Assembly (NCBI GenBank): GCA_947179485.1
Contig: OX359249.1
Coordinates: forward strand, 11,780,001 to 11,844,000
Direction: 5' to 3'
Length of the DNA stretch: 64,000 bases
From: Allacma fusca
Lineage: Eukaryota; Arthropoda; Collembola; Symphypleona; Sminthuridae
How positions within the stretch are numbered: position 1 is the first letter of the stretch; the number at the start of each line of letters is the position of its first letter. The position numbers were made by a program, and so were the translations under genes. The notes below the pieces were generated by a model that did not search any database, had not been told where the DNA came from, and was given only the letters and a program-made list of their open reading frames with translations. Positions 1 to 12,433 of this stretch are shown here, piece by piece.

Positions 1-2394
1 AAATAGCCACAACGGAAACAATCTGATAAAGGATAACTGGCATGGTTGGACACATGGGCCAAGCCAAAATTAAGGTTACTTATTGTCCGGGGCCTAGAAG
101 CAACATGCTCATGAATAGTATTTAGTTTTGCAATCTTTTCGGAGGGGAAATCGATTTATGTCTAATGCAAAAAGCAAGGGACCTACATCTGCAGGTATTG
201 GCCAAAAAAAAATATGATTTTACACATGAGGCTTATTTTGTAATACGTTTAATACCAAAATCTACGCTAGAACTGACCAATTTCTTTTTAATACTTTTTC
301 CATGATTCAATACATGGGCAAACCCCCTCATGACCAGGGAAAAATACGATGTTGCAGTTCCCACAAAAATAGCTTGTTTCAAACGTATAATCCCAAGAGG
401 ACGTCAGTACCTCGAGTAGGGATCGTGGCTCAAGATGGATGGAAATCTGTAAAAATACACATTCGGAGTGTTCCACTCCTTAAGAAAGAATTATTGCACT
501 AAAAAAAAGAGAAATATGAAATATCGAACTGTCTTCTTTTCCCTATATTAGATCCCCCATCCTCCTCCTCCTCCTCTCCATCCATGATGTACATCCTACG
601 TAATCGCAAACGGACGGAGGAAATTCAGTTTAGAAAAAAAAGAATATCCAGGGAAGTGCTCAACACTATCTGTCGAACCTATAGCTATTGTGAGGGAGAT
701 AAAAGGATGAAATCTCAGCCCCTGTGTCTTAAGCTGGAAGAAATGCTGAGAAACGACTTAGGATCATTTAAACCTGGAAGGAGATGAGGAAGGGAAATAT
801 AGATACGTGTAAGCACTGTACAACTCACTGGGTCAGAAAAATCAATGGCTTTTATCTCATAATATTATGACCTTAGTCAGTCTTCAAGTCGCCAAGTGTA
901 AATAGAGAAAATGCTTGTAATATTCTTTTCCTTCCTACTCTTCCGTGTACTCGTGAGACTCCGCACTCGATCTTCCCTACAGTACAATACTGTACCAGTG
1001 TGCCTAGTCGGACTCTACCTTTAAGCAGGTACTTAAATCCTTACCAACATGTAGTATTTATCTTGGACATGTGAACATTAGTGAAACTTCTTAACCGGAT
1101 AATGGGGTGAAGTAAAAGCTGTATGAGCTGTTTCAGAAAAAAAAAATCCCGCAGTAAAGGACTATGTAAACTCCCAAGCATTGTCCACTTCCTCACCACC
1201 AGACCCGCAGCCACATATCCCAAACCATTATCATTGTTGGGGAAGGAGATCCTCCCACGGATAAGACTCCGACGTGGAACAAGACCAAGACAAAATCTAC
1301 TCCTGTAAATGTACATAATTACACTCACAATAAGTGTGGTAAATGAGAGATCCGATGGAGCCCGAGACAAGGACAGACCCTAATACTTATACAAATTGTA
1401 AATTAGGAGATTCTCGACAGTCAAATTAATTTCCCAACAAGTTATCAAATGACGTAGTGGAGGAGAAACACGGAAGATCTCATTCCATGTGTAACACCGT
1501 GCTTGATGACAGCGTCAAAGTGACATGTTCTTGTCTTCTTCCTCCAAGCCCATCTGTTGACAATCAAAAAAGGGCAGTAATTCAAAGGAAATTACCATAA
1601 ACCTCCAAGAGGAGATTTAAGGGTAATTTATGAATATTATTAGTTTGACAATCCCACCCGGCCCTGATCCAACTTATCAAATTAGGAAGCCAATACTGTA
1701 TAGTCATAATTGCTAAAAATAAGGATCCCTCATATGGGTTTTGGAAATTTTTCCAAAAATCCCCCTCATAAATAAACATATGGCAGGCTTTGAAGGAATC
1801 AAACAATTTTATCCTCCTAATCGCTAAATTTCCCACAGCGGGAAGGAAACCATGCCAATTCTAGGGAATTTCAAAACTAGCAAGATCTGTGAGTGAAAGT
1901 AAGCTCCTAATAGATGCGTTAGTGGCGATCAGAGAAGGAGAGTGCTCCGGTCCAGCCTAATGAGAAACGACAAACAGAATCGTAGAACAGTTTGACGTTG
2001 TAAAAGGCTCAGAATTGTAGGTTATAAAAATAACGAACCCGGGATATAATGATGCATCAAACAAGTAAAAATCCTTCCTGCCATATACCCTTCCTATATG
2101 CCCAAAAACAAAGGCATTAGCATGTGCCCACATGTACTGTATAGTATCTATAAGGACCTGTGCATACACACACTTACACCTAACACACACACGTACATAT
2201 AACTTCCAACCCCGAAGGAAACCATATGTATGTAGACATAGGTGGTAACAGGCTCCCGCAACATATGTACAGCTGTACATGACCGAATGGAAATCCCGGG
2301 TCGGTGGATAATAATTACATGCGCAAGTAAAAGAGACCTACGAGTGTGATGTAAGTGATTTAATTTCCCTGGAAGAGAGACGAAGAAGACGAAG
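1..2394. other. No gene recognised (left flank)
   Basis: I see no supportable coding exon on either strand. Open frames here are short, lack family resemblance and are not bounded by convincing splice sites. A short CT-rich run lies near 560. The stretch leads into the CpG-rich promoter-like block at about 2.4 kb. Confidence 0.5.
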
Positions 2395-2502
2395 TTCGTG
2401 GGCGAGGCGGGTTTGCTTCGTTGTCGGACGTAGTCCCGCCCGATTTTCGTATCCCGCGTCCGGGTATATAGAGGGTCACTTTCCTTTCGACACATCCACA
2501 GT
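2395..2502 (+). promoter_or_regulatory. CpG-rich TATA promoter, probably of the allatostatin-B gene
   Basis: In AT-rich surroundings, the roughly 70 bases from 2395 to 2465 contain about a dozen CpG dinucleotides, two GC-box-like motifs (GGGCGAGGCGGG and CCCGCCC) and then a TATATA box at 2465-2470. An initiator-like CCACAGTGG lies about 30 bases downstream, near 2495-2502, which would be the start site. Orientation is + by the TATA-to-initiator order. The next recognisable + strand gene is the allatostatin-B precursor, whose first coding exon has a splice acceptor just before the start codon and therefore needs an upstream 5' exon. The link between promoter and gene is inference. Confidence 0.5.
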
Positions 2503-2999
2503 GGGTTATTAGTTTGAAAACGTTGAGCACTTTGATCTCCGTGCTCTTACCGTTTCCTCTCTCACCAAAGAACACACAAGAGAGTCAACCCTTGCTGCTA
2601 CTCCTACTGTTGCTGCTTCTACTACTACTACTTCTACGACGACTACTTCAAACCTACTTCTCTGGACTCCTATTTCAAACCTGAAATTTCAAACTTTTTC
2701 CAACAGTTTTCATCCACACGGTCTGACTCGTTGAAAAATCTCGGACGGAAAAAGGGTTTCCCACAAATACCAAGGCTTTCACAAAGTTGGTTCAAGTTTC
2801 CTTCATTTTTCTCTTAATTTCTTGCATTTATCAATTAACGTGCTCCGTGTGGTTTTGGAATCTCGAATCCAACCTGTACCTATTTACCAGTCATTTTCTC
2901 AAAGTTGCTTCAAATAATTACCAAAGTTAATTATTATACCAGCCCTCTAATAACAAGCTTGAATTTGCTTTTCATTGTCTTATTACTAGTATGGTGTCT
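2497..2999 (+). other. Candidate 5' untranslated exon of the allatostatin-B gene
   Basis: This interval runs from the initiator-like site to a strong donor, TCT|GTAAGTG, with the GT at 3000-3001. It contains a pyrimidine-rich CTG/CTA trinucleotide stretch (about 2595-2650) that reads as a Thr-rich frame but has no in-frame start codon, so it is treated as non-coding. The proposed partner acceptor is the AG at 8500-8501, which leaves 27 bases of leader before the start codon. Nothing but splice-site quality and position supports this exon. Confidence 0.3.
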
Positions 3000-3106
3000 G
3001 TAAGTGTGCGTGTGTGTAAATGTCTCTGAGTAAGGGCATTGAGTAGGGATTATTTGTATGCGTAGGGCCAGTATATACATAAGTGTTTCAGAGAGACTGA
3101 GACAGA

Positions 3107-3110
<4 letters not shown>

Positions 3111-3139
<29 letters not shown>
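3111..3139. repeat. (GA)n microsatellite
   Basis: Uninterrupted GA dinucleotides preceded by an impure GA-rich lead-in. Similar GA/CT runs recur in both flanks of the window. Confidence 0.9.
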
Positions 3140-3144
<5 letters not shown>

Positions 3145-6100
3145 AACTATAGAAGTGTAGCTCACGGAATATTAAGATTCATCAACCAAAGTTGCACAAT
3201 TCGAGTGACAGGGATTCCAGGGATATTAGGCTGAGGAGCCCGAACGTAGTAATCTCTTATGGTGTGAGTTACCAGGAAAATGGTAGTAAAGAGTCGGAGA
3301 GAAAAGCTCAGCTTTTACACCCGTTTTAATTTATTTACCTTCCCTCTCATACACTCCTCATTTGAACCTGGAGTCTGTCTCCGTTCTCGAGGATATAGTT
3401 ATGGAGCGACTAGGTGACCAGGAAGGAGCATTTTACCATGACATTTTCAGCCCACATTTAATTAGAACTTGATTTATACATACTTATAGACCCGCTTTTC
3501 ACTCAGTCGTGAACAAGTGTTCTTCCACATGAGACAAGCTTGTACATGACAATTAGATCCTTCCTTTCTTCTATTAAACCATCAGCTTTGGGGTATTTTG
3601 CATCCTCTCACCACCCATCTATATATGCAACTCTTTACTCAGTTTTGAAGGTTTCATTTCATTAATTGCACTTCACGCAAGATATCTATTTGTTAGAAAA
3701 ATATTCACTCATTTGCTACACAGGTCCGGGTATTAAATTCAGTTTACTCCAAACACGCCATGTAGAAACTCAACAAATTTCAAGGATTGAGCGGATGGGT
3801 TGTGTGTACATATCCCAGAGTTGTGGTCCTTCTCCCTGTCAAAACTGTCGCACAGGTTTGGGAACTTGGTTACTAAACCTGAGACAGGTATGGTTTGGGC
3901 AGTTGAGTCGTCCCCCGTAAATACAGGACACTGACTCGGGAAGCTAGGAAATAATTGTAAATAGGATAATTGGTTCAAACTCAAACTTTTTCTCCAGTAA
4001 TTTCCCTGTCATCAAAATATTACTTTTACCAGGGGAACAATAATAATAGTTACAGTTCCGTGTGACACTTCTATCGATTGACGGTTGTGACTTGCATCAG
4101 TAAAATTTTCAGGGAAGGAATGACCAATTGTGTTGGATGAGTCCAGTTACGTTTGGAAATACCTAGTCTCAAATTTATTCACAGTTTTTACTACTTCCCT
4201 ATAGTGATTGAAGAGGGGGAGGTAGGTATAGAATCTAAATGAAACTGGAGTCAAGTCCCTTGTACCCACTCGTCCATTGGCAAATATACATTTGGAGTTT
4301 TGCAAGGATAACCATTAGAATCGTCATAGTTTTTAACTCATGTGTTTACTCCCTGGACCGGATTCTACAGGAGTTGTTGTCGTAGGCGTTGGGAAAGGAG
4401 AGATATTTTGTTGAGAGCACGTACTCCTAAAAAAAATAAATAGGGAGACGGTACAAGGTAAAGCAAGTGGTTGAAGTTTCTATATATCCCTTTCCAATCG
4501 GTTGGAATGGTAAACACGATTGATTTTGCTCCGGTAGAAACCGACAGCCATCTAACCACTTAAACATACCTTGTACGTTGACTGATTTCATTACACAGAC
4601 CAAGTACTCTCATTATACCCGGGGATGAGTAAGCGCTCCTAAGAAAGTCAAGTCAAGTTGGGAAAAGCTCCATCCTTTGTGCCGAGTTGGTCATAGACAG
4701 ACATAAATCCTCACTTCTCTCCATCCTGTCGATTGCTATTTTAAACACACATCTTGAGCATTTACAAGTGTTCCCACCAAAGACTCTTCTTACATTCCTC
4801 CATCTTCCCCTGCTTCCTAGTTACTCTCAAGGTAAGTTCAATTTTCAAAAAACTTTCAGCACCATTCAAAGTCCTGTTTTCCAACTTGGCTCGGATATTT
4901 TAAGGAAAAAAAAAAACTTTCAGCAGCACTTGAGAGTTTAGCTAAAAGTTATCTCCCAGACTTTATTGTTGTTCGCGTGGTACCTCAATCCGAGGAACAT
5001 CTACAGTCAGGGAAAATTAATGACTGAGTCTCAGAGAGTTACAGAAGGAGTTGAGGCATTAATAATTCTAGAATAACAGGAGTCTTTTGGGTGTTTTATG
5101 TGATCCACCCTTGTGACTTGTTTGTTCAGCCTTTTGTATTTGCTCAAGGCAGTATCAAGTCTGAATGAGTTGAACCATCAAAAATTTTAAATTTTCAATG
5201 TAACAATTTTACATGTATCGAGGATCCTTAAGAAAATGTATTTTACGCTCTTTACACCATAAATAGGATTTTACCTTGGAAATAGTGTCATTTTAGTGTA
5301 GTAGTAGGGCCCTCTGAGTATGTAGCTGCTATGGAGGGGCAAGGAAGGAAACTGCATCGTGAGGGAGCATTTCTATAGTCTATTAATGTAATGAAAACGA
5401 AAGGCACTGTGGTCATATTAAGTTTAATGATGTTGCTCGTGATGGAGGTACGTAAGGTAAAATTGAGGGGGGAAATTGTGGCAGTCTCACATTTTTTCCG
5501 AGCAATAGCTGACAGATAAAAATCCAAAATATTCGCATAAATTGCTCAAAAAACCTATGTACAGCATGGGAACCCGAGACTCATTTTTGAGTATCTTCCC
5601 AGCAATTACGGGTGCAGGCAGTAAAACTACGACTAAAGCCAACCTTGTACAGATGCAGTTTCGTGGAGTTGATCTATTTAAGTAACAACGTGTACAGTAG
5701 TAGGCTAACTTGCTGTTAAAAAATTCAGTGCACAAGGTTGGCGTAGAAAATAAACGTAAATTTTAATGGAGAGAGAGAGAGAGAGAGAAGGTAGAAGAGA
5801 GGGGACAACAAACCATGCCTTTATTAGTTGGGAAAAAATCTTCATGGAATTTCCTTTGCATGACAACAGTATCACAAAGAATGCCAAATGTTGCAAAATG
5901 TTCCCTCATTCAGAACGATATAGAGACAGGGGACAGCTATAAGTGCACAATCATATTGATATGGTGCAATGAGCAAGGACAGATAAATTCAAGATTCACC
6001 CATTTTCAGGTCCTCCAAAAACACGCAGATATGTAAACGGACTTAATTATAGACCTCTCATCCCATGCGGGTACCCTTCACTCCGTCCCTGTACTTCCTT

Positions 6101-7314
6101 TCGGTCAGCTAACCATTCACACAGACCGTATGAACCTTTAATATGTGTGTGCATTAGGGATCCACAACTACGGCATCATAACCCATCATATGGGAGAGAC
6201 ATACAAGAGATCTACTACGCTCTTCCCCGAGATCACAAACTACGTCTCTACTATTATATTTCAGGTCCTCACAGAGTTTTCCAAATTAGTCAGATGTGTG
6301 GCAAAAGCGAATGTTAATCATGTGGTAGTGCCAATCCAATGTAGGGTTCCTACATGGAGATAAATCATGATGCTCAATTAACTCATCTTGTAGCCTGTGA
6401 AGTCATCGCTTAACCTAATATCATGTTCTGTTATCTCTCCTGCCAGCAGATTTCATGTAAGGGAATTAGATTGAATCTGAAAAACCATATTGTTTCACAG
6501 TAGATTGAGCAGATTGAGGGGATGAGAGTACATCCTGTGAATAAGGGTAATTTGTGAGTAGGAAAGTGAACCATAGATAATCTTCCTCAGCAGGGTTTCG
6601 TACAGGAATGAAAAATGGCAAAGCAATCTGTCTAATTCCTTATCAAATGAAACTCCTAACCATTTCAGTACACACTGTCAAAAAAAATAATCATTGAATG
6701 AATTTAATACTTATTGTGACGTCTATGCTGTAGCTGGGACTAGGAAGAGTCAGGGGATCATGCCCTCCTGGTTTTTCTTACTCAATACAGTAAATATCAA
6801 AATACTCTTCCTCTCTGATTCTCACTTTCGAGAAACTACTATAGTAAAAATCAATCACAATTTTTCCCCCCGCTTCCTCAACTCTGTTTATTCCTTAATC
6901 AATGCAATTCACTTCATGTGAAAGTCTCTAGTGACCATTGCACCGGGAGAGGGAAATGTGAGGAATTAATTTATCCCTCTCATCTCAACGTACGTCCTTG
7001 TGAGTTCCGTGTATTGCAACGACTTTGAAAAAATAAAATCTGATTACCAATTCATGACGCTTAAGAGAAGGAGGATGGGGCAGTAAACTAACCATAACGT
7101 CAAGGAAGGAGTTGGAAGTGCTGACAGTAGTGTCAAGGGGTACAGTATAAGAGACTCAATGGGTAGTCCAGTTATATACCAGTCTATTGCCATTCTTTCA
7201 TCCCAACACTTAAATTTCTTGTAGCAATATGTGTACACTTGTGTGAATGATTTTAATGGGAGAAGAAACTGTCGTTCACTTTATGTACTCTGTTAAAAGA
7301 TTTTATTGTAGGGG

Positions 7315-7319
<5 letters not shown>

Positions 7320-7345
<26 letters not shown>
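7320..7345. repeat. (CT)n microsatellite
   Basis: Thirteen CT units directly after a short T run. Confidence 0.9.
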
Positions 7346-7350
<5 letters not shown>

Positions 7351-8528
7351 TTTGTTACTCCGTATTATGCAAATTATAGTGGAAATGCTTTCTACAGACT
7401 CGGGTCAACCCTGAGCACACTTGAGCATACGTTTGAGAAATTTGGTTTTCTTTTAAAAAATTGCTCTGCCTTTTTTCCCCCATCAAATTCCCATTATTGA
7501 TTTGATCAATTGGTTTTTTTGTGTGTGTGTGTGTGAAGGAATTCTTACACCAATGATTGCCCTCGTCATTTTCTGATTCCCCATTCAACTGCTCCTCTTG
7601 TTGTGGGCTTCATGCCTGCGGTTCCTAGCCTGACCGCCGTTCATGTCTCTTGGTCCTGTAAATTATCATTTCATGGAGGTTCTTGAGCTATTTAGCAAAA
7701 AGGGCTGGTTATAACAGAGAGATTGTTACAAAAGTGCTCAAGAGGTTCTCTTCACCAGCATGCAAAGGACAGTCCTTCCCTCCCTTTATCCCATGCTAAA
7801 ATGTGAGGGCCGGATGAGTAGTTCCAGTAATGGCTGAGTCTCCCTCCAATTTCGAATTTGTTGACAATCTAACAGCTCATTCCTATTACTCTTGATTTTT
7901 GAAACGGGCTGGGGATACTTGATAATTTAGGAAGGTAATAAATTTCAGGATGGCTATAAAATTTTAAGATGATCCGTACCACGGGGTAATGTAAGGCTAT
8001 CCGACTAGTTTTGCAGGGAAGTTCATTAGTAATTCGATGGGAAAATCCTTTCTTTAGGGTTGAGATGAGGGGAGACATGGTGGAGCTACAAAATTACGAT
8101 TGATTATGACCTGATAAGCTCCAACTGGTGTAATCATACTTGAGTACAAATCAGATCTTGTAGCATCCGTCAATTTAATTCCCATTCCCCTGATGGTTTC
8201 CAAATTGATTTGACAAGGAAAGTTTAAATGGATGAGTGCACGAACAATGCAAAATGTAATAATTATTATTGTTCTTGTTTAGATGTCATCTGGTTTTTCA
8301 ACTACGACTACTACCTTTAAAAAAAACTGACTCCATATCACATATGTTTTTTTCCCCTTGGGTGGTGTGATACATGAGAGTTTATAATATATGCATTATT
8401 GGTATTCCTCAGCATAGAAAGTAGTGGTCATAAAAGTCTGCTCAGTCAAGATGAAAGTTAGTCAATTTTTCAATTAATCCCCTTGTAATGTGATATTGCA
8501 GGTAAAGAAGACACTGTATTAACGTTCT

Positions 8529-10002
8529 ATGATGATTTACTTTAATCGCTGGATTCTTTTGCTCCTGTCAATGATTCTTGCTGTTGTGGTTTCCACATCA
8601 CAAGAAACAAAAAATACTGTTGATGAAGATATTGTGATTAAACGAGGGTGGAAAGATGCGGCTGGCGGTTGGGGTAAACGAGGATGGAACAACATGCAGG
8701 TATGGTACTAGATATAATTACATATGTACATATATATCAGCAGCTCACATTCACATGATTCCCCTAATTTTATTTTATTTTTTCATTCCAACTTCTCATT
8801 AATGAGATACAGAGAGTACAGATATAAGTACTCTCCCAAGTCCATGTGTTTTAACTCCGTTTCCCTTGAGTGCTTACAATGCTGTATTTATGTTTTGTTT
8901 CGTGGGTGCTTAACTGTATCCTTAGGAAATCAATTCTTAGGAAAAGACCAAAGAACCTTGTTTTACAGCTGCAGTCGACAAAAAAGCCTTTCCATGTCTC
9001 CTCTCCCATGCTTAATCATTCCACTTTTCTTTAATTTTTATACTCAAACATTCCCAATATTGACTCACACATATGCTCCTTGAGCGGAGGGACATACTAT
9101 CCTAAAATCCACTAATTAGCACCACTACAGTAGGAGTAGTAGCAGAGTCTGAGTATCCTAAATTCCTTGAGCATCCTATAACCTACCTCTGATATGAGGG
9201 GGGGGCTCTGATTTGCAACAGGACAAGAATCAGGGGATATAATCCTAATTACGTGCTCTTGTCTCACTTACACCATCCAATATCAGACTGTCAAAATCCC
9301 TATGCATAGATACCCCTTACATACTACAGTCCATAGTGCTTCCGTGTATATGAAAATACAAGCACCTGTGGCAATAATCCTCATTGGCTATGGACCAACA
9401 AAACCTTATTCAACACTTTTTAACACATTGACATTAACTCATTTGGATGTGAAGAAAAGTTTTCCCAAATGACGGACTGTAAATCTTGTGCATATTTTAG
9501 TGGCCTTTTAAAAAAATATATATTTTGACTGTAATAAAAGGAAAGGTTGAAAAACTGGGTTGAGTGTCAATAACTTATTCTCCTGACACCTGGATAATAA
9601 TGGAATTGTGTTTTAATTGATGGAATGCAGGGCAACTGGGGCAAACGAGGTTGGGAGCGGCTGAACCCTGTTTGGGGTAAACGAATGGTAACAGATGAGC
9701 CAGACTTAGAAGACTTTTGGGACGGAGTCGACAAGAGGCCAGATGATTGGGCAAATTTAAAAGGTAACTAACTCCCTGGTCAATACGTTTAGGAGGGAAT
9801 GGCTTCCGTTCAGATATTTTATGTGCTTAGGGAAGTCGAGAGTGCGAGGAAAGTCAAATACTCCCTTGTTTTTAGCATCCGTGTACGATAAGTATGATGT
9901 GAGATTATGTAGTACTATGTCCAAGACGTCAGTCGTCACGAGTAGGGAAGTACAGTAGGGACGTGTGTTGTGTATGTGTGTTTGGAGCGGGAGAAGCAGA
10001 TC

Positions 10003-10033
<31 letters not shown>

Positions 10034-12132
10034 TGTCAGAACAACAGGAGTAACAAGACCGGACTTGAACTCCCTATCTACTGTAACTGCAGACACGGAA
10101 AATGCTAATAGCTTTAAGGGTAGTTAGTCTTATCAGATCCCTGAGAGGCTTTACCAACGTGTCCGCCACACAAATTACATGGACAGAGAGCATTTACAGG
10201 GAGCCCGATAAACCTCAAAAAAGGAGTATTGGGACGAGGGAAATTAGTGTAGGTGCGAAATCAGGCTGGGCAAGGGGATCTCTGACATGGGAAGGGAAAG
10301 GGGGGAATTCAATGATATGCAAATGAGAACTCTCCTTGTGTTGTAAATAGTGATTTATAGCCATTTATAATAATGAAGTTAGCCGCATGTTTGATGAATA
10401 TCTGACGTAATAACAATCGGCGTAAAAATAATAGCAACAGACATAACTCTCGGAGTTCAGAGCTGGCATGGGATCTCTCTCTCTCTCCACTCCAATGAGA
10501 GATATGAAGTAAGTATATGGGAGTCAACTGTGGACACACATGTGGGGCTCTTTGCCCTTTCAGCATCACAACTGTAGCGTTCGTTCGTCCCAAATTATGT
10601 ACACAGGTGGTTGTGTGTACAACGTCTGCGGGCGAGATTAACACGCAAAGTCAACTGGACAGCCGAAAATGTATGCGTTCGATGGGGTGGTTGAAAGTTG
10701 CAAATTTTTATTGCTTATCGATCGTCCGTCGTCAGTCTCTATACCTGGTTGGCCTTTCTCACCCAGTCCCCCCTACTACAATCTTATGATTTGGAGGTCT
10801 TACGTAGATATGTATCTACATTGGGAGACACAGCCTCCCCCCACCAAACCACCAACATACAATACTCCTTGATAACGTACCGATGCAAAAGGCTGAGTGC
10901 AACTTTGAATACAAATACTATAAAGTAGGATTCGTATAGATTAAGCTGGAGCATAAAGTTGGGATGAACAAATAGAAGGAAGGCTTATGCACAAGGCCGG
11001 CCCGGAACTTGTAGTCTGACATAGTGCCCATTGCCGAGGGATAATCATGGAAATTGACATGGTCTGAATAGAATTCTCTCGGCAAAAGGAGTCCTTTTTT
11101 TTATATTTATCTCCTCCAGTTCTTACCCGATGGATTCAAATATTTACATTAGTTTTAGTCTGTTTACAAGGTTTCGGAACAATTAGTTGGATTTTCTCAT
11201 CCTTGGCATTGACACAAGTACAATTTTCTCTATGAATGCTCCTTTCGACCATCCACCCAACCGCTTTCTCTGTCATTAGGAATTATTATAGTAGGAGAAA
11301 ATTATTCCCCATCTCCCTAATCATTTCTGTGACTCCTTTCCATAATTCCAAGAGTTTATTTTCATACCCTCCCCGCCAGTGATGATGTTGCAAATGAACT
11401 GTTTGTTTGGGAGTATGTACGTCCCATGTGGTAGCGTGTGGGGGGGGGGGGAGAGTCCTATGTAAATATCCAGACAAGCCCAATGGAGATAGGATTGTGG
11501 TAAGTGGGGAAGGTGTCATTAAATCAACCCAGGACTTTTTGTCCAACTAAACTCCCAGTAGTTCTGGGAGTCGGAGTAGCTATACAAGGGGAAGGAAAGA
11601 CATGAAATAATGATTGTACCATTAAAATCACATTTGCTAAGTGAGAATTTAACTCCGTTTTGTGTGTGAGTCTCGGTGGAACTAACGATTTTGAATCATT
11701 TGGTGACACAGGAGCTTGGGGGAAAAGATCCGCTGGTCAAGGCTGGAGCAACATTAAAGGTCTTTGGGGGAAAAGATCGTGGGGAAATGGAAATATACAA
11801 AACTCTTGGGGAAAGCGTTCAGCGAATGGTAATTCATTTTATTCACATGTTGTTGTTGTCACAAGACTAATTAAAAGCTCTTCCTTAACAAAACTCCTGT
11901 CCCGGATTACCAAATGTGCATCCTCTCTCTCTTCCTTCATGGTCTCAGTAATGACTCCCTGAAGTCACTCCCCGTAAATGTATTTGTCACTCAGTCCTTC
12001 CCCAAGTCCGCTCAATAATCACGGGAGTGTTCCATAAGTAAAGTATCCTGAGCCGTTTGTGTCCTTCCAGGAAAATTAATCTGAATTAATGGACATTTTA
12101 CAGATGATGATCTCGCCGCGGAATTCAACTAA
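8529..12132 (+). CDS. Allatostatin-B / myoinhibitory peptide (MIP) precursor, 4 coding exons
   Basis: Secreted neuropeptide precursor of the W(X6)Wamide family. In arthropods these peptides inhibit muscle and hormone release through a G-protein-coupled receptor. Exons are 8529-8699, 9631-9763, 11712-11828 and 12104-12132. All introns are GT-AG, phases 0, 1 and 1 agree at every join, and 450 nt give 149 residues plus stop TAA. Residues 1 to about 24 form a signal peptide with a long Leu/Ile/Val core. Each peptide ends in W-GKR (amidation glycine plus dibasic site): GWKDAAGGW (40-48), GWNNMQGNW (52-60), GWERLNPVW (64-72), PDDWANLKGAW (94-104), SAGQGWSNIKGLW (108-120) and SWGNGNIQNSW (124-134). 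Residues 76-93 are an acidic spacer and the tail is SANDDDLAAEFN. Introns 1 and 2 fall inside peptides 2 and 4. Peptide 6 has eight residues between its Trp pair, not the usual six. The second of two tandem Met codons could also be the start. Confidence 0.96.
8700..9630 (+). other. Allatostatin-B coding intron 1 (phase 0)
   Basis: The donor is CAG|GTATGG and the acceptor is TGCAG|GGC. The intron opens in frame with codons for VWY and then a TAG stop, so retention would end the precursor after one complete peptide. A 7-base G run lies near 9200. I see nothing else in it. Confidence 0.85.
9764..11711 (+). other. Allatostatin-B coding intron 2 (phase 1)
   Basis: The donor is AAAG|GTAACT and the acceptor is ACACAG|GAGC. 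It contains a (GT)n run at 10004-10031 and a poly-G tract near 11440. No coding exon is recognised inside, although several short open frames occur on both strands. Confidence 0.85.
10004..10031. repeat. (GT)n microsatellite in an allatostatin-B intron
   Basis: Fourteen uninterrupted GT units, with impure TGTGTG runs just upstream near 9965-9980. Confidence 0.9.
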
Positions 12133-12427
12133 ATTACACAAATGCTTATTTTTCAACAAATATTGTTTTACAAGATCTCTCATCTTTTTTTTTCTGTCTC
12201 TCAAAAAACTCCCATGCTCTCCCATTATCTAATTACTTTCCACCGGATGACGACTCTGCTTTGGAAAATTCCATGTTATTTTAATGCATTCCATGTAACT
12301 AGTACTCTTCATGTTGCATCCGTGCCATTCATTTTGAAATTTTTAAAAAATTTTGTGTGTGGAGGGAGGGCGGAGGGGGAGGGGGAGAAAATCAAGTCGG
12401 AAGCTGAATACCTGAAAATCGAAGCCA

Positions 12428-12433
12428 AATAAA
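12428..12433 (+). terminator. Candidate polyadenylation signal of the allatostatin-B gene
   Basis: An AATAAA hexamer lies about 296 bases after the stop codon at 12130-12132 and is the first well-placed signal downstream. A second, AAATAAAT-like site lies near 12610. Confidence 0.4.

Larger units (their letters stand above)
3000..8501 (+). other. Presumed first intron of the allatostatin-B gene, no other gene seen
   Basis: About 5.5 kb without a recognisable coding exon on either strand. It holds GA and CT dinucleotide runs at 3111-3139, 5769-5788 and 7320-7345 and a short GT run near 7520. If the upstream promoter is not used by this gene, this is intergenic DNA instead. Confidence 0.35.

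Noticed and set aside
2583-2755. Thr/Ser-rich open frame after the CpG-rich promoter
   Set aside because: It arises from a CTG/CTA trinucleotide stretch and has no in-frame start codon upstream, so it is better read as 5' untranslated sequence.
10045-10120. Possible tRNA on the - strand (GGGAGTTCAAGTCC T-arm-like sequence)
   Set aside because: No matching A box, anticodon arm or acceptor stem can be formed.
11660-11711. In-frame Met at 11660 as a separate start for the third allatostatin-B exon
   Set aside because: Splicing at the AG at 11710-11711 rebuilds PDDWANLKGAW with exact W-X6-W spacing, which the upstream in-frame sequence does not.
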